Below, in pieces: positions 11,205-21,389 of a DNA stretch of 64,000 nucleotides (its first letter is position 1; the number at the start of each line of letters is the position of its first letter). The stretch lies in assembly GCF_900445235.1 (NCBI RefSeq), contig NZ_UFSM01000001.1, positions 2,619,501 through 2,683,500 on the forward strand, read 5' to 3'. The position numbers and the translations under genes were made by a program. Source of the DNA: Aminobacter aminovorans. GTDB lineage: Bacteria > Pseudomonadota > Alphaproteobacteria > Rhizobiales > Rhizobiaceae. The notes beneath the pieces are model-generated. The model had not been told where the DNA came from, did no database searches, and saw only the letters and a list, made by a program, of their open reading frames with translations.

Positions 11205-12641
11205 ATGACGCCCGAACTCCTTTCGAGCCTCTCGCTCTCCACGCCGGAGCTGATCATCGCCCTGGGCGCGCTTGCGCTTCTGATGATCGGCGTGTTTTCC
11301 GGCGAGCGCGCCAATTCGACCGTGACCGGCCTTGCCGTGGCGCTGCTGGTAGCAGCCGGCGCCTGGATGCTGGTGTTCGGCCATGATGGCGCGGGCTACG
11401 GCACGGCCTTCATTTCCGATCCCTTTGCGCGTTTCATGAAGTTCCTGACGCTGCTGGGCGCGGCGGTGACGCTGATCATGTCGGTCGGCTTTGCCAAGGC
11501 CGAGAAGTTCGACAAGTTCGAGTTCCCGGTGCTGGTGCTGCTGGCGACGCTCGGCATGCTGCTGATGATTTCAGCCAACGACATGCTGGCGCTCTATCTC
11601 GGGCTCGAACTGCAGTCGCTGGCGCTCTACGTCATTGCCGCCATCAACCGTGACAATGTGCGTTCGACGGAAGCCGGCCTCAAGTATTTCGTCCTTGGCG
11701 CGCTGTCGTCGGGCATGCTGCTCTACGGTATCAGCCTCGTCTACGGCTACACCGGCCACACCTCGTTCGAAGCGATTGCCGCTGCACTGGCCGGCGGCGA
11801 GCGCCAGCTCGGCCTGGTGTTCGGCCTGGTCTTCGTGCTCGCCGGCCTGTGCTTCAAGATCTCGGCAGTGCCGTTCCACATGTGGACACCCGACGTCTAT
11901 GAAGGCGCGCCGACACCGGTGACGGCGTTTTTCGCCGCTGCGCCGAAGATGGCGGCGATGGCGCTGATCGTGCGTGTCACCATGGGCGCGTTCGAGCCGA
12001 TCGGGACCGACTGGCAGCAGATTATCGTCTTCGTCTCGATCGCCTCGATGGCGCTCGGCGCCTTTGCCGCAATCGGCCAGAAGAACATCAAGCGCCTGAT
12101 GGCCTATTCGTCGATCGGCCACATGGGCTACGCGCTTGTCGGCCTCGCCGCCAACAGCGAAGCCGGCGTGCGCGGCGTGGTCATCTACATGCTGATCTAC
12201 CTGGTGATGACGCTCGGCACCTTCGCCTTCATCCTCGCCATGCGGCGCAAGGACGGCAATGTCGAGCAGATTTCCGATCTCGCCGGCCTGTCCTCGACCA
12301 ATCCCGTCATGGCGACCATCCTGACCATCCTGATGTTTTCGCTGGCCGGCATTCCGCCGCTCGCGGGCTTCTGGGGGAAGTGGTACGTCTTCCTCGCCGC
12401 GATCAACGCCAACCTCTATGCGCTGGCGATCATCGGTGTCCTGGCTTCGGTGGTCGGCGCGTTCTACTACCTGCGCGTCATCAAGATCATGTGGTTCGAT
12501 GAGCCGGCCGGCGGCTTCCAGCCGATGGCGGGCGAGCTTCGGCTCGTGCTTGGCCTGTCGGGTGCGTTCGTGCTGTTCTACGTGCTGATTGGCGGCCCGA
12601 TCGGGCAGATGGCGGAAGCTGCTGCCAAGACCTTCTTCTGA
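11205..12641 (+). CDS. nuoN: NADH-quinone oxidoreductase subunit N (antiporter-like)
   Basis: Third antiporter-like membrane subunit of complex I, 478 residues. [39 protein letters not shown] and [19 protein letters not shown] are the diagnostic stretches. An open frame extends upstream into nuoM, but the ATG at 11205 gives the normal N-terminus ([11 protein letters not shown]). The short GGGGTTTTGCG leader contains a modest ribosome site. It is the last nuo gene; birA begins four bases after its stop. Confidence 0.96.
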   Translation: MTPELLSSLSLSTPELIIALGALALLMIGVFSGERANSTVTGLAVALLVAAGAWMLVFGHDGAGYGTAFISDPFARFMKFLTLLGAAVTLIMSVGFAKAEKFDKFEFPVLVLLATLGMLLMISANDMLALYLGLELQSLALYVIAAINRDNVRSTEAGLKYFVLGALSSGMLLYGISLVYGYTGHTSFEAIAAALAGGERQLGLVFGLVFVLAGLCFKISAVPFHMWTPDVYEGAPTPVTAFFAAAPKMAAMALIVRVTMGAFEPIGTDWQQIIVFVSIASMALGAFAAIGQKNIKRLMAYSSIGHMGYALVGLAANSEAGVRGVVIYMLIYLVMTLGTFAFILAMRRKDGNVEQISDLAGLSSTNPVMATILTILMFSLAGIPPLAGFWGKWYVFLAAINANLYALAIIGVLASVVGAFYYLRVIKIMWFDEPAGGFQPMAGELRLVLGLSGAFVLFYVLIGGPIGQMAEAAAKTFF

Positions 12642-12645
12642 CGGT

Positions 12646-13473
12646 ATGGGGTTCCAACTCGCACCGACAGCAACTGCCGACGGTTTCCGCCTCGAAGCCC
12701 ATGACGCCGTGGGTTCGACCAACGCGCTGGCGCTGGAACGGGCGATGGCCGGCGACCCGGGAAAACTATGGGTCGTTTCGAAGAAGCAGGAAAGCGGGCG
12801 TGGCCGACGCGGCCGCGCCTGGGCAACGCCGGAAGGCAATCTCGCAGCGACCCTGCTCAAGGTCCTCGACCACGACCTGCAATATGCGGCGACGCTCGGC
12901 TTCGTTGCCGGGCTGGCGCTTGCCGATGCGCTCGATGCGGTCGCGCCCAACGCGCGCTTTTCGGTCGGCGTCGATGGCGGCAGCGGGCAGGGCGTCAAGC
13001 GTTTCGAGCTGAAATGGCCGAATGACGTTCTGGCCTCCGGTGCCAAGCTTGCCGGCATCCTGCTTGAATCGACATTGCTCGGGCAAGGTCGGCTGGCGAT
13101 CGCCATAGGCATCGGCGTCAATGTCGTGGCCCATCCCACCGACGTGCCTTATCCCGCGACGTCGCTTGCCAGCCTGGGGGCCGGCGTCGATGCCGAGATC
13201 CTGTTCCTTGCACTCTCCGATGCCTGGAGCGAGAACGAACGTGTCTGGGCCGGCGGCAGGGGACTGGCGGCGATCCGCAAGCGCTGGCTTGCGCGCGCAG
13301 CCGGCCTCGGCAGCGAAGTCGCCGTGCGGATCGAGGGAAATGTGGTGCGCGGCGTCTTCGAGACCATCGACGAGGATTGCCGCTTCGTGATCCGTGACAC
13401 TAAAGGTGAGACGGTAAAGATCGCCGCCGGCGACGTGCATTTCGGCGCGGTCGCTTCGGCCGGCGCGGCCTGA
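12646..13473 (+). CDS. birA: Biotin-[acetyl-CoA-carboxylase] ligase, catalytic-only form
   Basis: Activates biotin as biotinyl-AMP and attaches it to the carrier lysine of biotin-dependent carboxylases. The ATP/biotin loop GRGRRGRAW and the FELKWPNDVL motif are present. The 275-residue protein starts directly at the catalytic fold, so it lacks the N-terminal DNA-binding domain that lets E. coli BirA act as a repressor. Placement directly after nuoN is a common rhizobial arrangement. The frame is open upstream, but 12646 is the first ATG clear of nuoN. Confidence 0.93.
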   Translation: MGFQLAPTATADGFRLEAHDAVGSTNALALERAMAGDPGKLWVVSKKQESGRGRRGRAWATPEGNLAATLLKVLDHDLQYAATLGFVAGLALADALDAVAPNARFSVGVDGGSGQGVKRFELKWPNDVLASGAKLAGILLESTLLGQGRLAIAIGIGVNVVAHPTDVPYPATSLASLGAGVDAEILFLALSDAWSENERVWAGGRGLAAIRKRWLARAAGLGSEVAVRIEGNVVRGVFETIDEDCRFVIRDTKGETVKIAAGDVHFGAVASAGAA

Positions 13474-13495
13474 CAGGCCTGAAAGGATTTCTGGT

Positions 13496-15166
13496 ATGGC
13501 TAAAGCGGAAAAAGCCGAGCTCGTATTCGTGCCGCTGGGCGGCGTCGGCGAGATCGGCATGAACTTCGCTCTCTACGGCTTCGGCCCGGCGAACAAGCGC
13601 GAGTGGATCATCATCGACGTCGGCGTGACGTTCCCCGATGCGACGCTGCCCGGCGTCGACCTCGTGCTGCCCGACACGCGCTTCATCGAGGAGCAGCTGG
13701 AAAACCTCCGTGGCATCATCATCACGCATGCGCATGAAGACCACTACGGCGCGCTGCACGACACATGGCCGAAGCTCAAGGCGCCGGTATGGATGACGCC
13801 GTTCGCTGCCGGCCTGCTGGAAGCCAAGCGTCAGTCGGAGCAGGGGGCGCCGAAGATCCCGGTGACCGTCTATCGCGCCGGCGAAAAGTTCACCGTCGGT
13901 CCGTTCGAGATCGAGGCGATCGCTGTCAGCCATTCGATCCCGGAGCCTGTGTCGCTGGCGATCACATCGCCCGCCGGCACCGTGATCCATACCGGCGACT
14001 GGAAGATCGATCCCGCACCCGAAATCGGCCCGATGACCGACGAGGCCCGCTTCCGCGCCTATGGCGACAAGGGCGTGCTGGCACTCGTCTGCGATTCGAC
14101 CAATGCGCTGCGCGAGGGCGACTCGCCGTCCGAGCAGCAGGTCGGGCAGGGGCTGCGCAAGGTCATCGAGGAAGCCAAGGGCCGCGTCGCGGTCACCACC
14201 TTCTCGTCCAATGTCGGCCGTATCCGCTCGATCGCCGAAGCGGCGCGCGACGCCGGCCGCCAGGTTCTGGTCATGGGCCGCTCGCTCAAGCGTGTCATCG
14301 ATGTGTCGAGCGAACTCGGCTACATGGACGGGCTGCCTGAGTTCGTGTCAGAAGAGGACTATGGCTACATCCCGCGCGAAAACCTCGTCGTCATCTGCAC
14401 CGGCAGCCAGGGCGAGCCGCGCGCAGCGCTCGCCAAGCTTGCGCGTGACGAGATGAAGTCGGTGGCGCTGTCGCCTGGCGACACCGTGGTGTTTTCCTCG
14501 CGCACCATTCCCGGCAACGAGAAGGCGATCCTTGAGATCAAGAACCTGCTCATCGACCAGGGCATCAAGATCATCGAGGACGGTGACGCGCTCGTCCACG
14601 TTTCCGGCCATCCGCGCCGCTCCGAACTGAAGCGCATGTATGAGTGGGTTCGCCCACGCATCGGCGTGCCGGTGCATGGCGAGGCGGCTCACCTTGTCGG
14701 CCAGGGTTCGCTGATGTCGCTGTCGGGCATTCCCGAGGTGGCGCAGATTCGCGATGGCGACATGCTCAGGCTGTGGCCGGGAGCCGCCGAAATCATCGAC
14801 CAGGTGCCGTTCGGCCGCGTCTACAAGGATGGCAAGCTGATCGGCTCCGACGAGGCGATGGGCATCCGCGACCGGCGCAAGCTGTCGTTTGCCGGCCATG
14901 TCGCCGTCAATGTCGTGCTCGACGACAAGTACGAACTCGCCGGAGACCCGGATCTGGTGGCGATCGGCGTCGCCGAAGCCGACGCCCGCGGCGAGGATCT
15001 CGAGGAGCTGATGCTCGATGCGGCAATAGGCGCTGTGGACTCGATACCGCGTGTGCGCCGAAAAGACCTCGACCTGGTGCAGGAAGCCGTGCGTCGCGCC
15101 GTGCGAGGTGCTGCCAACGAAGCCTGGGGCAAGAAACCGCTGGTGACGGTGTTCGTCACGAGGTGA
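13496..15166 (+). CDS. rnj: Ribonuclease J
   Basis: A metallo-beta-lactamase/beta-CASP ribonuclease with 5'-exonuclease and endonuclease activity in RNA maturation and decay; it acts in the cytoplasm. The 556-residue length is typical. The Zn-binding signature THAHEDHYGAL lies near residue 80, followed by HTGDWKID, CDSTNA and the beta-CASP motif region (FSSNVGRI, CTGSQGEPRAAL, HVSGHPRR). ATG at 13496 follows AAAGGA. Rhizobia use RNase J alongside RNase E, and the birA-rnj-mce order fits the group. Confidence 0.95.
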   Translation: MAKAEKAELVFVPLGGVGEIGMNFALYGFGPANKREWIIIDVGVTFPDATLPGVDLVLPDTRFIEEQLENLRGIIITHAHEDHYGALHDTWPKLKAPVWMTPFAAGLLEAKRQSEQGAPKIPVTVYRAGEKFTVGPFEIEAIAVSHSIPEPVSLAITSPAGTVIHTGDWKIDPAPEIGPMTDEARFRAYGDKGVLALVCDSTNALREGDSPSEQQVGQGLRKVIEEAKGRVAVTTFSSNVGRIRSIAEAARDAGRQVLVMGRSLKRVIDVSSELGYMDGLPEFVSEEDYGYIPRENLVVICTGSQGEPRAALAKLARDEMKSVALSPGDTVVFSSRTIPGNEKAILEIKNLLIDQGIKIIEDGDALVHVSGHPRRSELKRMYEWVRPRIGVPVHGEAAHLVGQGSLMSLSGIPEVAQIRDGDMLRLWPGAAEIIDQVPFGRVYKDGKLIGSDEAMGIRDRRKLSFAGHVAVNVVLDDKYELAGDPDLVAIGVAEADARGEDLEELMLDAAIGAVDSIPRVRRKDLDLVQEAVRRAVRGAANEAWGKKPLVTVFVTR

Positions 15167-15261
15167 GCGGTCAGGGAGTGGTGAACAGCGACTGGACTGC
15201 TGTTGCAGCGGTCTCGTCCTGTTCCATGCTCACTGTTCGCCATTCGCTGGGATTTGGAACC

Positions 15262-15666
15262 ATGCTTGGACGTCTCAACCACGTCGCGATCGCCGTGCCC
15301 GACCTGGCAGCGGCAAGTGCGATCTATCGCGATACGCTCGGCGCCAATGTCGGCGCGCCACAGCCGCTGCCGGAGCACGGCGTGACCGTGGTCTTCATCG
15401 ACGTCGGCAACACCAAGATCGAGCTGCTCGAGCCGCTGGGCGAGGGCTCGCCGATCGCGGCGTTCCTGGCGAAGAGCCCGTCGGGCGGCATGCATCACGT
15501 CTGCTACGAAGTTGACGACATCCTGGCGGCGCGCGACCATCTCAAGGCGACCGGCGCCAGGGTGCTCGGCGACGGCAACCCGAAGATCGGGGCGCACGGC
15601 AAGCCGGTGCTGTTTCTCCACCCCAAGGATTTCCAGGGCACGCTTGTAGAACTGGAGCAGGTATGA
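15262..15666 (+). CDS. mce: Methylmalonyl-CoA epimerase
   Basis: Interconverts (S)- and (R)-methylmalonyl-CoA on the route from propionyl-CoA to succinyl-CoA. The 134-residue glyoxalase-fold protein has the metal-ligand histidines in LNHVAIAV and MHHVCYEV, the VNIEL-like KIELLEPLG and the terminal acidic ligand in GTLVELEQ. An open frame runs far upstream through rnj in another phase; ATG at 15262 gives the usual MLGRLNHVA start. It overlaps the next gene by four bases. Confidence 0.93.
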   Translation: MLGRLNHVAIAVPDLAAASAIYRDTLGANVGAPQPLPEHGVTVVFIDVGNTKIELLEPLGEGSPIAAFLAKSPSGGMHHVCYEVDDILAARDHLKATGARVLGDGNPKIGAHGKPVLFLHPKDFQGTLVELEQV

Positions 15667-15932
15667 CCTGGGTATCACTCGCTGCGATGTATTTCGTCTT
15701 CTGGTGGCTGACCTTGTTCGCCATCCTGCCTTTTGGCCTGAAGACCCAGGACGAAGACCGTGACGTGACGCTCGGCACCGAGGCGAGCGCGCCGCGCGGA
15801 CCGCATATGCTGCGAGCCATGTTGTGGACGACGGTGGTCACTGCTGTGGTGATCGGGGCGTTCTATTTCGTCACCAAGGGGCTGGGCTACAGCTTCGACG
15901 ACTTCCCGCAGTTCATCCCCGAGATCAATTGA
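15663..15932 (+). CDS. DUF1467 family small membrane protein
   Basis: An 89-residue protein with two hydrophobic helices (about residues 5-24 and 52-75) and the pattern WWLTLFAILPFGLKTQDE typical of the DUF1467 family. The function is unknown; the gene commonly follows mce in alphaproteobacteria, as here with an ATGA overlap implying translational coupling. It closes the rightward cluster. The following gap shows a short hairpin (CGCTTC...GAAGCG near 15978) but no T-run. Confidence 0.85.
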   Translation: MTWVSLAAMYFVFWWLTLFAILPFGLKTQDEDRDVTLGTEASAPRGPHMLRAMLWTTVVTAVVIGAFYFVTKGLGYSFDDFPQFIPEIN

Positions 15933-16013
15933 CGCATTCCAAGAGCCGGGGCCAAGGGTTAGAACAAGGTTAGTGTCGCTTCTTAGCGAAGCGTCATAAG
16001 CTGATGATTGCTC

Positions 16014-16042
16014 AAAAAAAATGCAAGGCACGAAGCCTTGCA
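16014..16042 (-). terminator. Rho-independent terminator of the candidate sRNA
   Basis: The minus strand reads TGCAAGGC, loop TTCGT, GCCTTGCA, then eight T (16021-16014). The perfect eight-base-pair stem and uninterrupted T-run make it directional to the minus strand; the plus strand has only AATTTAAAC after the stem. Confidence 0.8.
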
Positions 16043-16163
16043 ATTTAAACGCGTCCGATCTGCTTTCCGTTGCCGGCGGCAGCGAGTTATCGCGCCTAGA
16101 TCGCATCCTCCCAAGACTTTGACCGCGTAGGAGAGCGAATTTTTCTCCGCCCTCTCGGTTATC
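16014..16163 (-). ncRNA. Candidate small RNA gene, leftward, about 150 nt
   Basis: On the minus strand a near-consensus promoter (GTGACA at 16198-16193, 16-base spacer, TCTAAT at 16176-16171) is followed by a region with no plausible reading frame and then a strong intrinsic terminator. A 5' hairpin can form from GAGAGGGCG and CGCTCTC, and a CTCTCCT segment resembles the anti-Shine-Dalgarno motifs exposed in rhizobial regulatory RNAs. No minus-strand protein gene lies nearby to need the terminator. I do not recognise the RNA family. The exact start is inferred from the -10 position. Confidence 0.65.
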
Positions 16164-16170
16164 GGGGCAC

Positions 16171-16198
16171 ATTAGACCAAGCCGAAATGAAATGTCAC
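16171..16198 (-). promoter_or_regulatory. Sigma-70-type promoter of the candidate sRNA
   Basis: Read on the minus strand: GTGACA (-35, five of six consensus bases), 16-base spacer, TCTAAT (-10, five of six). The predicted start is near 16163. Confidence 0.6.
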
Positions 16199-16402
16199 GC
16201 GGAATTTTGCTTCCAGGCGGGCAATCCTGTGCTGCATTGCACAATTGATTGGCAGATGCCGTTGATCACCACAACGCGCATTGTGACGCTGCGTCGAACG
16301 GCGTGCGCGGGTTTTCATTCCGCCTTGAAATGGCTATGAAGCCCGTTCAAGCAAGCCTCATGTCATGCCGATTCCGGCATCACCGTTTTCATGGAACATT
16401 CG

Positions 16403-17731
16403 ATGCGTCTGTCGCGCTATTTCCTTCCTATCCTGAAAGAGAATCCCCGCGAGGCGGACATCATTTCCCACCGGCTGATGCTGCGTGCGGGCATGATCAG
16501 GCAGCAGGCGGCCGGCAGCTTCTCATGGCTGCCGCTGGGCAAGCGCGTGCTCGACAAGATCTGCCGCATCGTGCGCGAGGAACAGGACCGGGCAGGGGCG
16601 CTGGAAATCCTGATGCCGACCATCCAGTCGGCTGACCTGTGGCGCGAAAGCGGCCGCTACGACGACTACGGCAAGGAGATGCTGCGCATCAAGGACCGGC
16701 ACGAGCGCGACATGCTGTTCGGTCCGACCAATGAAGAGATGGTGACGGAAATCTTCCGCTCCTACGTCAAGTCCTACAAGGACCTGCCGCTCAACCTCTA
16801 CCACATCCAGTGGAAGTTCCGCGACGAGGTGCGTCCGCGCTTCGGTGTGATGCGTTCGCGCGAGTTCCTGATGAAGGACGCCTACTCCTTTGACCTCGAC
16901 TTCGCGGGCGCAAAGGCTGCCTACAACAGGATGTTCGTCTCCTATCTGCGCACCTTCACCCGGATGGGCCTGCAGGCGATCCCGATGCGCGCAGACACCG
17001 GCCCGATCGGCGGCGACCTGAGCCACGAATTCATCATCCTGGCCGAGACGGGAGAAAGCCAGGTGTTCTGCCACCGCGATTACCTCGCTTTGCCGGTGCC
17101 GGGTGCTGCGACCGACTTCTCCAATGACGGCGAGATGGACGGAATCGTCAAGCAGTGGACGACGCCCTATGCGGCGACCGAAGAGATGCATGACGAGGCG
17201 GCCTGGGCCGCGGTTCCCGAAGCCGACAAGGTGTCGGCACGCGGTATCGAGGTCGGCCACATCTTCCACTTCGGCGAGAAATACTCCAAGCCGATGGGCG
17301 CCAAGGTCATGGGCCCCGACGGCAAGGAGCATTTCGTGTCGATGGGCTCATACGGCATCGGCCCGAGCCGCCTGATCGCCGCGATCATCGAGGCAAGCCA
17401 CGACGAGAACGGCATCATCTGGCCGGAGGCCGTGGCACCGTTCGACATCGGCCTGATCAACATGAAGGTCGGCGACGCCGAGTGCGACCGCGTCTGCGAC
17501 GAGCTCTACAAGGCCTTCGAAGCAGCCGGCAAGGACGTGCTCTATGACGACACCGACCAGCGCGCGGGCGGCAAGTTCGCCACTGCCGACCTGATCGGCC
17601 TGCCCTGGCAGGTGATCGTCGGCCCGCGCGGCGCCGCTGCCGGCGAGGTCGAGATCAAGAACCGCAAATCCGGTGAGCGCCTGACGCTGCCGGTGGCCGA
17701 GGCCCTGGCCAAGCTGGGCGCCAACGCATGA
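16403..17731 (+). CDS. proS: Proline--tRNA ligase
   Basis: Charges tRNA-Pro. The 442-residue class II synthetase has motif 2 around [20 protein letters not shown], motif 3 around [16 protein letters not shown] and a C-terminal anticodon-binding domain. It lacks the editing insertion found in the 570-residue E. coli enzyme, as is normal for alphaproteobacteria. The usual start [11 protein letters not shown] corresponds to ATG 16403; an ATG four codons upstream (16391) is also possible. The stop overlaps the lolC start (GCATGAACC), making a proS-lolC-lolD operon. Confidence 0.95.
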   Translation: MRLSRYFLPILKENPREADIISHRLMLRAGMIRQQAAGSFSWLPLGKRVLDKICRIVREEQDRAGALEILMPTIQSADLWRESGRYDDYGKEMLRIKDRHERDMLFGPTNEEMVTEIFRSYVKSYKDLPLNLYHIQWKFRDEVRPRFGVMRSREFLMKDAYSFDLDFAGAKAAYNRMFVSYLRTFTRMGLQAIPMRADTGPIGGDLSHEFIILAETGESQVFCHRDYLALPVPGAATDFSNDGEMDGIVKQWTTPYAATEEMHDEAAWAAVPEADKVSARGIEVGHIFHFGEKYSKPMGAKVMGPDGKEHFVSMGSYGIGPSRLIAAIIEASHDENGIIWPEAVAPFDIGLINMKVGDAECDRVCDELYKAFEAAGKDVLYDDTDQRAGGKFATADLIGLPWQVIVGPRGAAAGEVEIKNRKSGERLTLPVAEALAKLGANA

Positions 17732-19014
17732 ACCAGGCGGTGACGGCGAAACCGGCGGGCGCTGGGCCTTTCTCGGTGTTCGAGCGCATGGTGGCGTGGC
17801 GCTACCTGCGTTCGAAGCGCAAGGAGACGGTGATTTCCGTCATCGCGTCGATCTCTTTTCTCGGCATCATGCTGGGTGTCGCCACGCTGATCGTGGTGAT
17901 GGCGGTGATGAACGGCTTTCGCGCCGAGCTTCTGACCCGCATCCTCGGCGTCAACGGTCATCTGGTCGTGACCGCGACCGACACGCCGCTCGAGGACTAC
18001 GGTGCCGTTGCCGACCGCATCAACGGTGTGGCGGGCGTCAAATACGCGATCCCGCTTGTCGAGGGCCAGGTGCTGGCCCAGGGCAATGTCGGCGCCGGTT
18101 CCGGCGCGCTGGTGCGCGGCATCAGGGGCAGCGATCTCGGCAAGGTGACCTTGGTTGCCAACAACATCAGGCAGGGCTCGATCGTCGGTTTCGACGAGGG
18201 CGAGGGCGTGGTGATCGGCAAGCGCATGGCCGAAAACATGGGGCTTGTGCTCGGCGATTCCATCCGGCTGATTTCGCCCGACGGTGACGTGACGCCGATG
18301 GGAACCACGCCACGCGCAAAAGCCTATCCGATCACGGGCATCTTCGAAGTCGGTATGTCGGAGTACGATTCTTCGATCATCTTCATGCCGCTCAACGAGG
18401 CCCAGCTCTATTTCAATTCGGAAGGCAAGGTCGGCTCCATCGAGGTCTATGTCGACAACCCCGACGATGTCGACGCGCTGAAGCCCAAGGTCGAGGAGGC
18501 GGCGCAGCGGCCGATCTTCCTGACCGACTGGCGCCAGCGCAACCAGACCTTCTTCTCGGCGCTGCAGGTCGAGCGTAACGTCATGTTCATGATCCTGACG
18601 CTGATCGTGCTGGTGGCGGCGCTGAACATCATCTCCGGCCTGATCATGCTGGTGAAGGACAAGGGCCACGACATCGCCATCCTGCGCACGATGGGCGCGA
18701 CGCGCGGGGCCATCATGCGCATCTTCCTGATGACCGGGGCGGCCATCGGCATGACCGGGACGCTCGCCGGCGTGCTGCTCGGCGTCGTCATCTGCCTCAA
18801 TGTCGAGCGCATCAGGCAGTTCTTCTCGTGGCTGTCGGGGACCGTGCTGTTCAATCCCGAGCTCTATTTCCTGTCCCAGCTGCCGGCCAAGATGGATGTC
18901 AGCGAAACTGTCTCGGTGGTGCTGATGGCGCTGGTGCTGTCGTTCCTGGCGACGTTGTTTCCGGCATGGCGGGCGGCCGCGCTCGATCCGGTCGAAGCCC
19001 TGAGGTATGAATGA
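17728..19014 (+). CDS. lolC: Lipoprotein-releasing system permease LolC, copy 1
   Basis: Inner-membrane permease of the LolCDE-type ABC transporter that extracts outer-membrane lipoproteins and hands them to LolA. The 428 residues show one N-terminal helix (about 24-48), a periplasmic MacB-PCD domain, and three C-terminal FtsX-type helices; the motif [22 protein letters not shown] precedes the last set. It overlaps proS and lolD by four bases each. A second copy (20103-21389) is 80% alike in its first 240 residues by eye and almost identical afterwards. Confidence 0.93.
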   Translation: MNQAVTAKPAGAGPFSVFERMVAWRYLRSKRKETVISVIASISFLGIMLGVATLIVVMAVMNGFRAELLTRILGVNGHLVVTATDTPLEDYGAVADRINGVAGVKYAIPLVEGQVLAQGNVGAGSGALVRGIRGSDLGKVTLVANNIRQGSIVGFDEGEGVVIGKRMAENMGLVLGDSIRLISPDGDVTPMGTTPRAKAYPITGIFEVGMSEYDSSIIFMPLNEAQLYFNSEGKVGSIEVYVDNPDDVDALKPKVEEAAQRPIFLTDWRQRNQTFFSALQVERNVMFMILTLIVLVAALNIISGLIMLVKDKGHDIAILRTMGATRGAIMRIFLMTGAAIGMTGTLAGVLLGVVICLNVERIRQFFSWLSGTVLFNPELYFLSQLPAKMDVSETVSVVLMALVLSFLATLFPAWRAAALDPVEALRYE

Positions 19015-19697
19015 TGGGCATCGAGCATGTCATCGAGCTCAAGGGCGTCGAGCGCCACTATGAGCAGGGTTCGCGCAAGCTGACGATCCTCAACAACGCC
19101 AACTTCTCGCTGAAGCCGGGCGAGATGGTGGCGCTGGTGGCGCCCTCGGGTGCCGGCAAGTCGACGCTGCTGCATACGGCTGGGCTGCTCGAGCGCCCCG
19201 ATGCCGGCGACGTCATCCTGAACGGCCGCGCCTGCGGGCGGCTGTCCGACGACGAGCGCACCGCGATCCGTCGCAACGACGTCGGTTTCGTCTATCAGTT
19301 CCATCACCTGCTGCCCGAGTTCTCCGCGCTGGAGAATGTGATGATGCCGCAGCTGGTGAAGGGCCTGAGCCCCAAGCAGGCAAGCGAGCGGGCGGCACAG
19401 CTGCTCGACTACATGAAGATCGGCAAGCGCGCCCAGCACCGGCCGTCCGAGCTCTCCGGCGGCGAACAGCAGCGCGTGGCGATCGCGCGCGCCGTGGCCA
19501 ATGCGCCGCTGGTTCTGCTGGCCGACGAGCCGACCGGCAATCTCGATCCGGTGACGGCAAGCTATGTATTCGACGCGCTGTCGGCGCTGGTGCGGCAATC
19601 GGGCCTGGCAGCGCTGATCGCCACCCACAACCACGAGCTGGCCGGGCGTATGGATCGCCGCGTCACGCTCGCCGAAGGCAAGATCGTCCCGCTGTAG
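19011..19697 (+). CDS. lolD: Lipoprotein-releasing system ATP-binding protein LolD, copy 1
   Basis: ATPase that powers lipoprotein release with LolC-type permeases. The 228 residues include Walker [10 protein letters not shown], signature LSGGEQQR, Walker [13 protein letters not shown] and the switch histidine in ATHNHEL. Its start overlaps the lolC stop (ATGATG), so ATG 19011 or 19014 may be used. It differs from copy 2 only by the lack of the final arginine. Confidence 0.94.
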   Translation: MMGIEHVIELKGVERHYEQGSRKLTILNNANFSLKPGEMVALVAPSGAGKSTLLHTAGLLERPDAGDVILNGRACGRLSDDERTAIRRNDVGFVYQFHHLLPEFSALENVMMPQLVKGLSPKQASERAAQLLDYMKIGKRAQHRPSELSGGEQQRVAIARAVANAPLVLLADEPTGNLDPVTASYVFDALSALVRQSGLAALIATHNHELAGRMDRRVTLAEGKIVPL

Positions 19698-20102
19698 GGC
19701 TGCCTTTCTTCCCTCAACGGTTTTTTAGAGGCCCGCTGCCGTTCGCCACATCATCTGCTGAGCCGATTGCAGGCCGCGGTTCGCGGCCCTTCTCGCAGGC
19801 AAAGGAACACATGCTGTGGATCGCCGGCATAACCGGATGCAACGCGTGCTTGCGCGCGGATTTTCAATCCGCCATGAAATGGCAATGAAGCCTTTGCATT
19901 GAAGCCCCTGTTCGCCGTGTCAGGCGCGGCCTTCCTCATTCTTGGACCAGTCGATGGGTTTGTTGCGCTGTTTCCTGCCTTGCCAGGTGATCGTCGGACC
20001 GCGCGGCGCCGCCGCCGGCGATGTCGAGATCAAGAATCGCAAGTGCGGCGGAGGTGAAACCATGGCGCTGCCCTGTGCCCTCCAGCGCCGGAGCGTTGCC
20101 GC
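19698..20102. other. Gap between lolD1 and lolC2
   Basis: Bases 19698-19848 show no gene or clear signal. The rest is the left part of duplication unit 2: upstream-of-proS homology (19849-19905), then the proS scar. No intrinsic terminator is visible after lolD1, so the second copy could be read through from the first. Confidence 0.55.
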
Positions 20103-20105
20103 ATG
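19941..20105 (+). pseudogene. Internally deleted remnant of proS (scar in unit 2)
   Basis: Thirteen codons corresponding to [13 protein letters not shown] (now LDQSMGLLRCFLP) run directly into [13 protein letters not shown], which matches [13 protein letters not shown] near the ProS C-terminus. About 390 codons are missing between. The remnant remains open for 54 codons and its TGA still overlaps the lolC2 ATG exactly as in unit 1. Catalytic and tRNA-binding parts are lost, so it cannot be a synthetase; it may survive as a coupled leader (inference). Confidence 0.8.
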
Positions 20106-21389
20106 AACCAGGTGGTGACGGCGAAGCCGGTGGGAGCCAGGCCCTTCTCGGTGTTCGAACGCATGGTGGCGTGGCGCTATCTGCGCTCGCGCCGCAACGA
20201 AACGATGATTTCCGTCATCGCGTCGATCTCTTTTCTCGGCATCATGCTGGGCGTTGCCACGCTGATCGTGGTGATGGCGGTGTTGAACGGTTTCCGAGCG
20301 GAGCTGCTGTCTCGGATCCTTGGCATCAACGGCCATCTCATCGTCACGCGGGTCGATCTGCCGCTGGAGGATTATGCCGAGCTTGCCAAGCGGATCAATG
20401 GTGTGGCGGGCGTCAAATACGCGATCCCGCTTGTCGAGGGCCAGGTGCTGGCCCAGGGCAATGTCGGCGCCGGCTCCGGCGCGCTGGTGCGCGGCATTAG
20501 GGGCGAGGATCTTGGCAAGCTCACCCTGCTTGCCAGCAACATCAAACAGGGGTCCACCGCCGGTTTCGATACGGCCGGCGGCGTCGCAATCGGCAGCCGC
20601 ATGGCGGCAAATCTCGGCCTGGCGCCGGGTGACACCATCGCGCTGACCTCGCCTGACGGCGATGTCAGCTCGCTTGGCACGACAGCACGCCAGAAAGGTT
20701 ATCCGGTGACGGCGATCTTCGAGGTCGGCATGTCGGAATATGACGCATCGATCGTCTTCATGCCGTTCTCTGAAGCGCAGACGTATTTCAATTCGGAAGG
20801 CAAGGCGCAGAGCCTCGAGATCTATGTCGACAACCCCGACGATGTCGACGCGCTGAAGCCCAAGGTCGAGGAGGCGGCGCAGCGGCCGATCTTCCTGACC
20901 GACTGGCGCCAGCGCAACCAGACCTTCTTCTCGGCGCTGCAGGTCCAGCGCAACGTCATGTTCATGATCCTGACGCTGATCGTGCTGGTGGCGGCGCTGA
21001 ACATCATCTCCGGCCTGATCATGCTGGTGAAGGACAAGGGCCACGACATCGCCATCCTGCGTACGATGGGCGCGACGCGCGGGGCCATCATGCGCATCTT
21101 CCTGATGACCGGGGCGGCCATCGGCATGACCGGGACGCTCGCCGGCGTGCTGCTCGGCGTCGTCATCTGCCTCAATGTCGAGCGCATCAGGCAGTTCTTC
21201 TCGTGGCTGTCGGGGACCGTGCTGTTCAATCCCGAGCTCTATTTCCTGTCCCAGCTGCCGGCCAAGATGGATGTCAGCGAAACTGTCTCGGTGGTGCTGA
21301 TGGCGCTGGTGCTGTCGTTCCTGGCGACGTTGTTTCCGGCATGGCGGGCGGCCGCGCTCGATCCGGTCGAAGCCCTGAGGTATGAATGA
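20103..21389 (+). CDS. lolC: Lipoprotein-releasing system permease LolC, copy 2
   Basis: Same 428-residue length and helix layout as copy 1. Residues 1-240, covering the N-terminal helix and most of the periplasmic domain, have diverged (for example [15 protein letters not shown] against [15 protein letters not shown]). From base 20821 on, the DNA is nearly identical to 18446 on. All FtsX-type helices and the [16 protein letters not shown] motif are intact, so it looks functional. The diverged half faces the periplasm, where lipoprotein or LolA contact occurs, so altered specificity is possible (inference). Confidence 0.92.
   Translation: MNQVVTAKPVGARPFSVFERMVAWRYLRSRRNETMISVIASISFLGIMLGVATLIVVMAVLNGFRAELLSRILGINGHLIVTRVDLPLEDYAELAKRINGVAGVKYAIPLVEGQVLAQGNVGAGSGALVRGIRGEDLGKLTLLASNIKQGSTAGFDTAGGVAIGSRMAANLGLAPGDTIALTSPDGDVSSLGTTARQKGYPVTAIFEVGMSEYDASIVFMPFSEAQTYFNSEGKAQSLEIYVDNPDDVDALKPKVEEAAQRPIFLTDWRQRNQTFFSALQVQRNVMFMILTLIVLVAALNIISGLIMLVKDKGHDIAILRTMGATRGAIMRIFLMTGAAIGMTGTLAGVLLGVVICLNVERIRQFFSWLSGTVLFNPELYFLSQLPAKMDVSETVSVVLMALVLSFLATLFPAWRAAALDPVEALRYE

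Larger units (their letters stand above)
15933..16402. other. Intergenic region between the DUF1467 gene and proS
   Basis: No protein gene is visible on either strand. It contains the leftward sRNA unit (16014-16198). From about 16301 it also contains a stretch repeated imperfectly at 19849-19905 (shared core TGAAATGG, TATGAAGCC/AATGAAGCC), which marks the left edge of the proS-lolCD duplication. The proS promoter should lie between 16200 and 16390, but I see no strong consensus. Confidence 0.6.
16301..19700 (+). repeat. Tandem duplication, unit 1 (proS-lolC-lolD)
   Basis: The intact unit of a direct duplication. Homology to unit 2 begins at about 16301, is interrupted by the missing middle of proS in unit 2, resumes near the proS 3' end (17607), and continues to the lolD stop. 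The offset between copies across lolC and lolD is constant at 2375 bases. Confidence 0.85.

Noticed and set aside
11571..13139. 522-codon minus-strand frame across nuoN and birA
   Set aside because: It spans two certain genes of unrelated function, which a real gene would not do by chance; composition is shadow-like.
15960..16000. Terminator for the nuo-DUF1467 cluster on the plus strand
   Set aside because: The CGCTTC/GAAGCG hairpin has no T-run after it.
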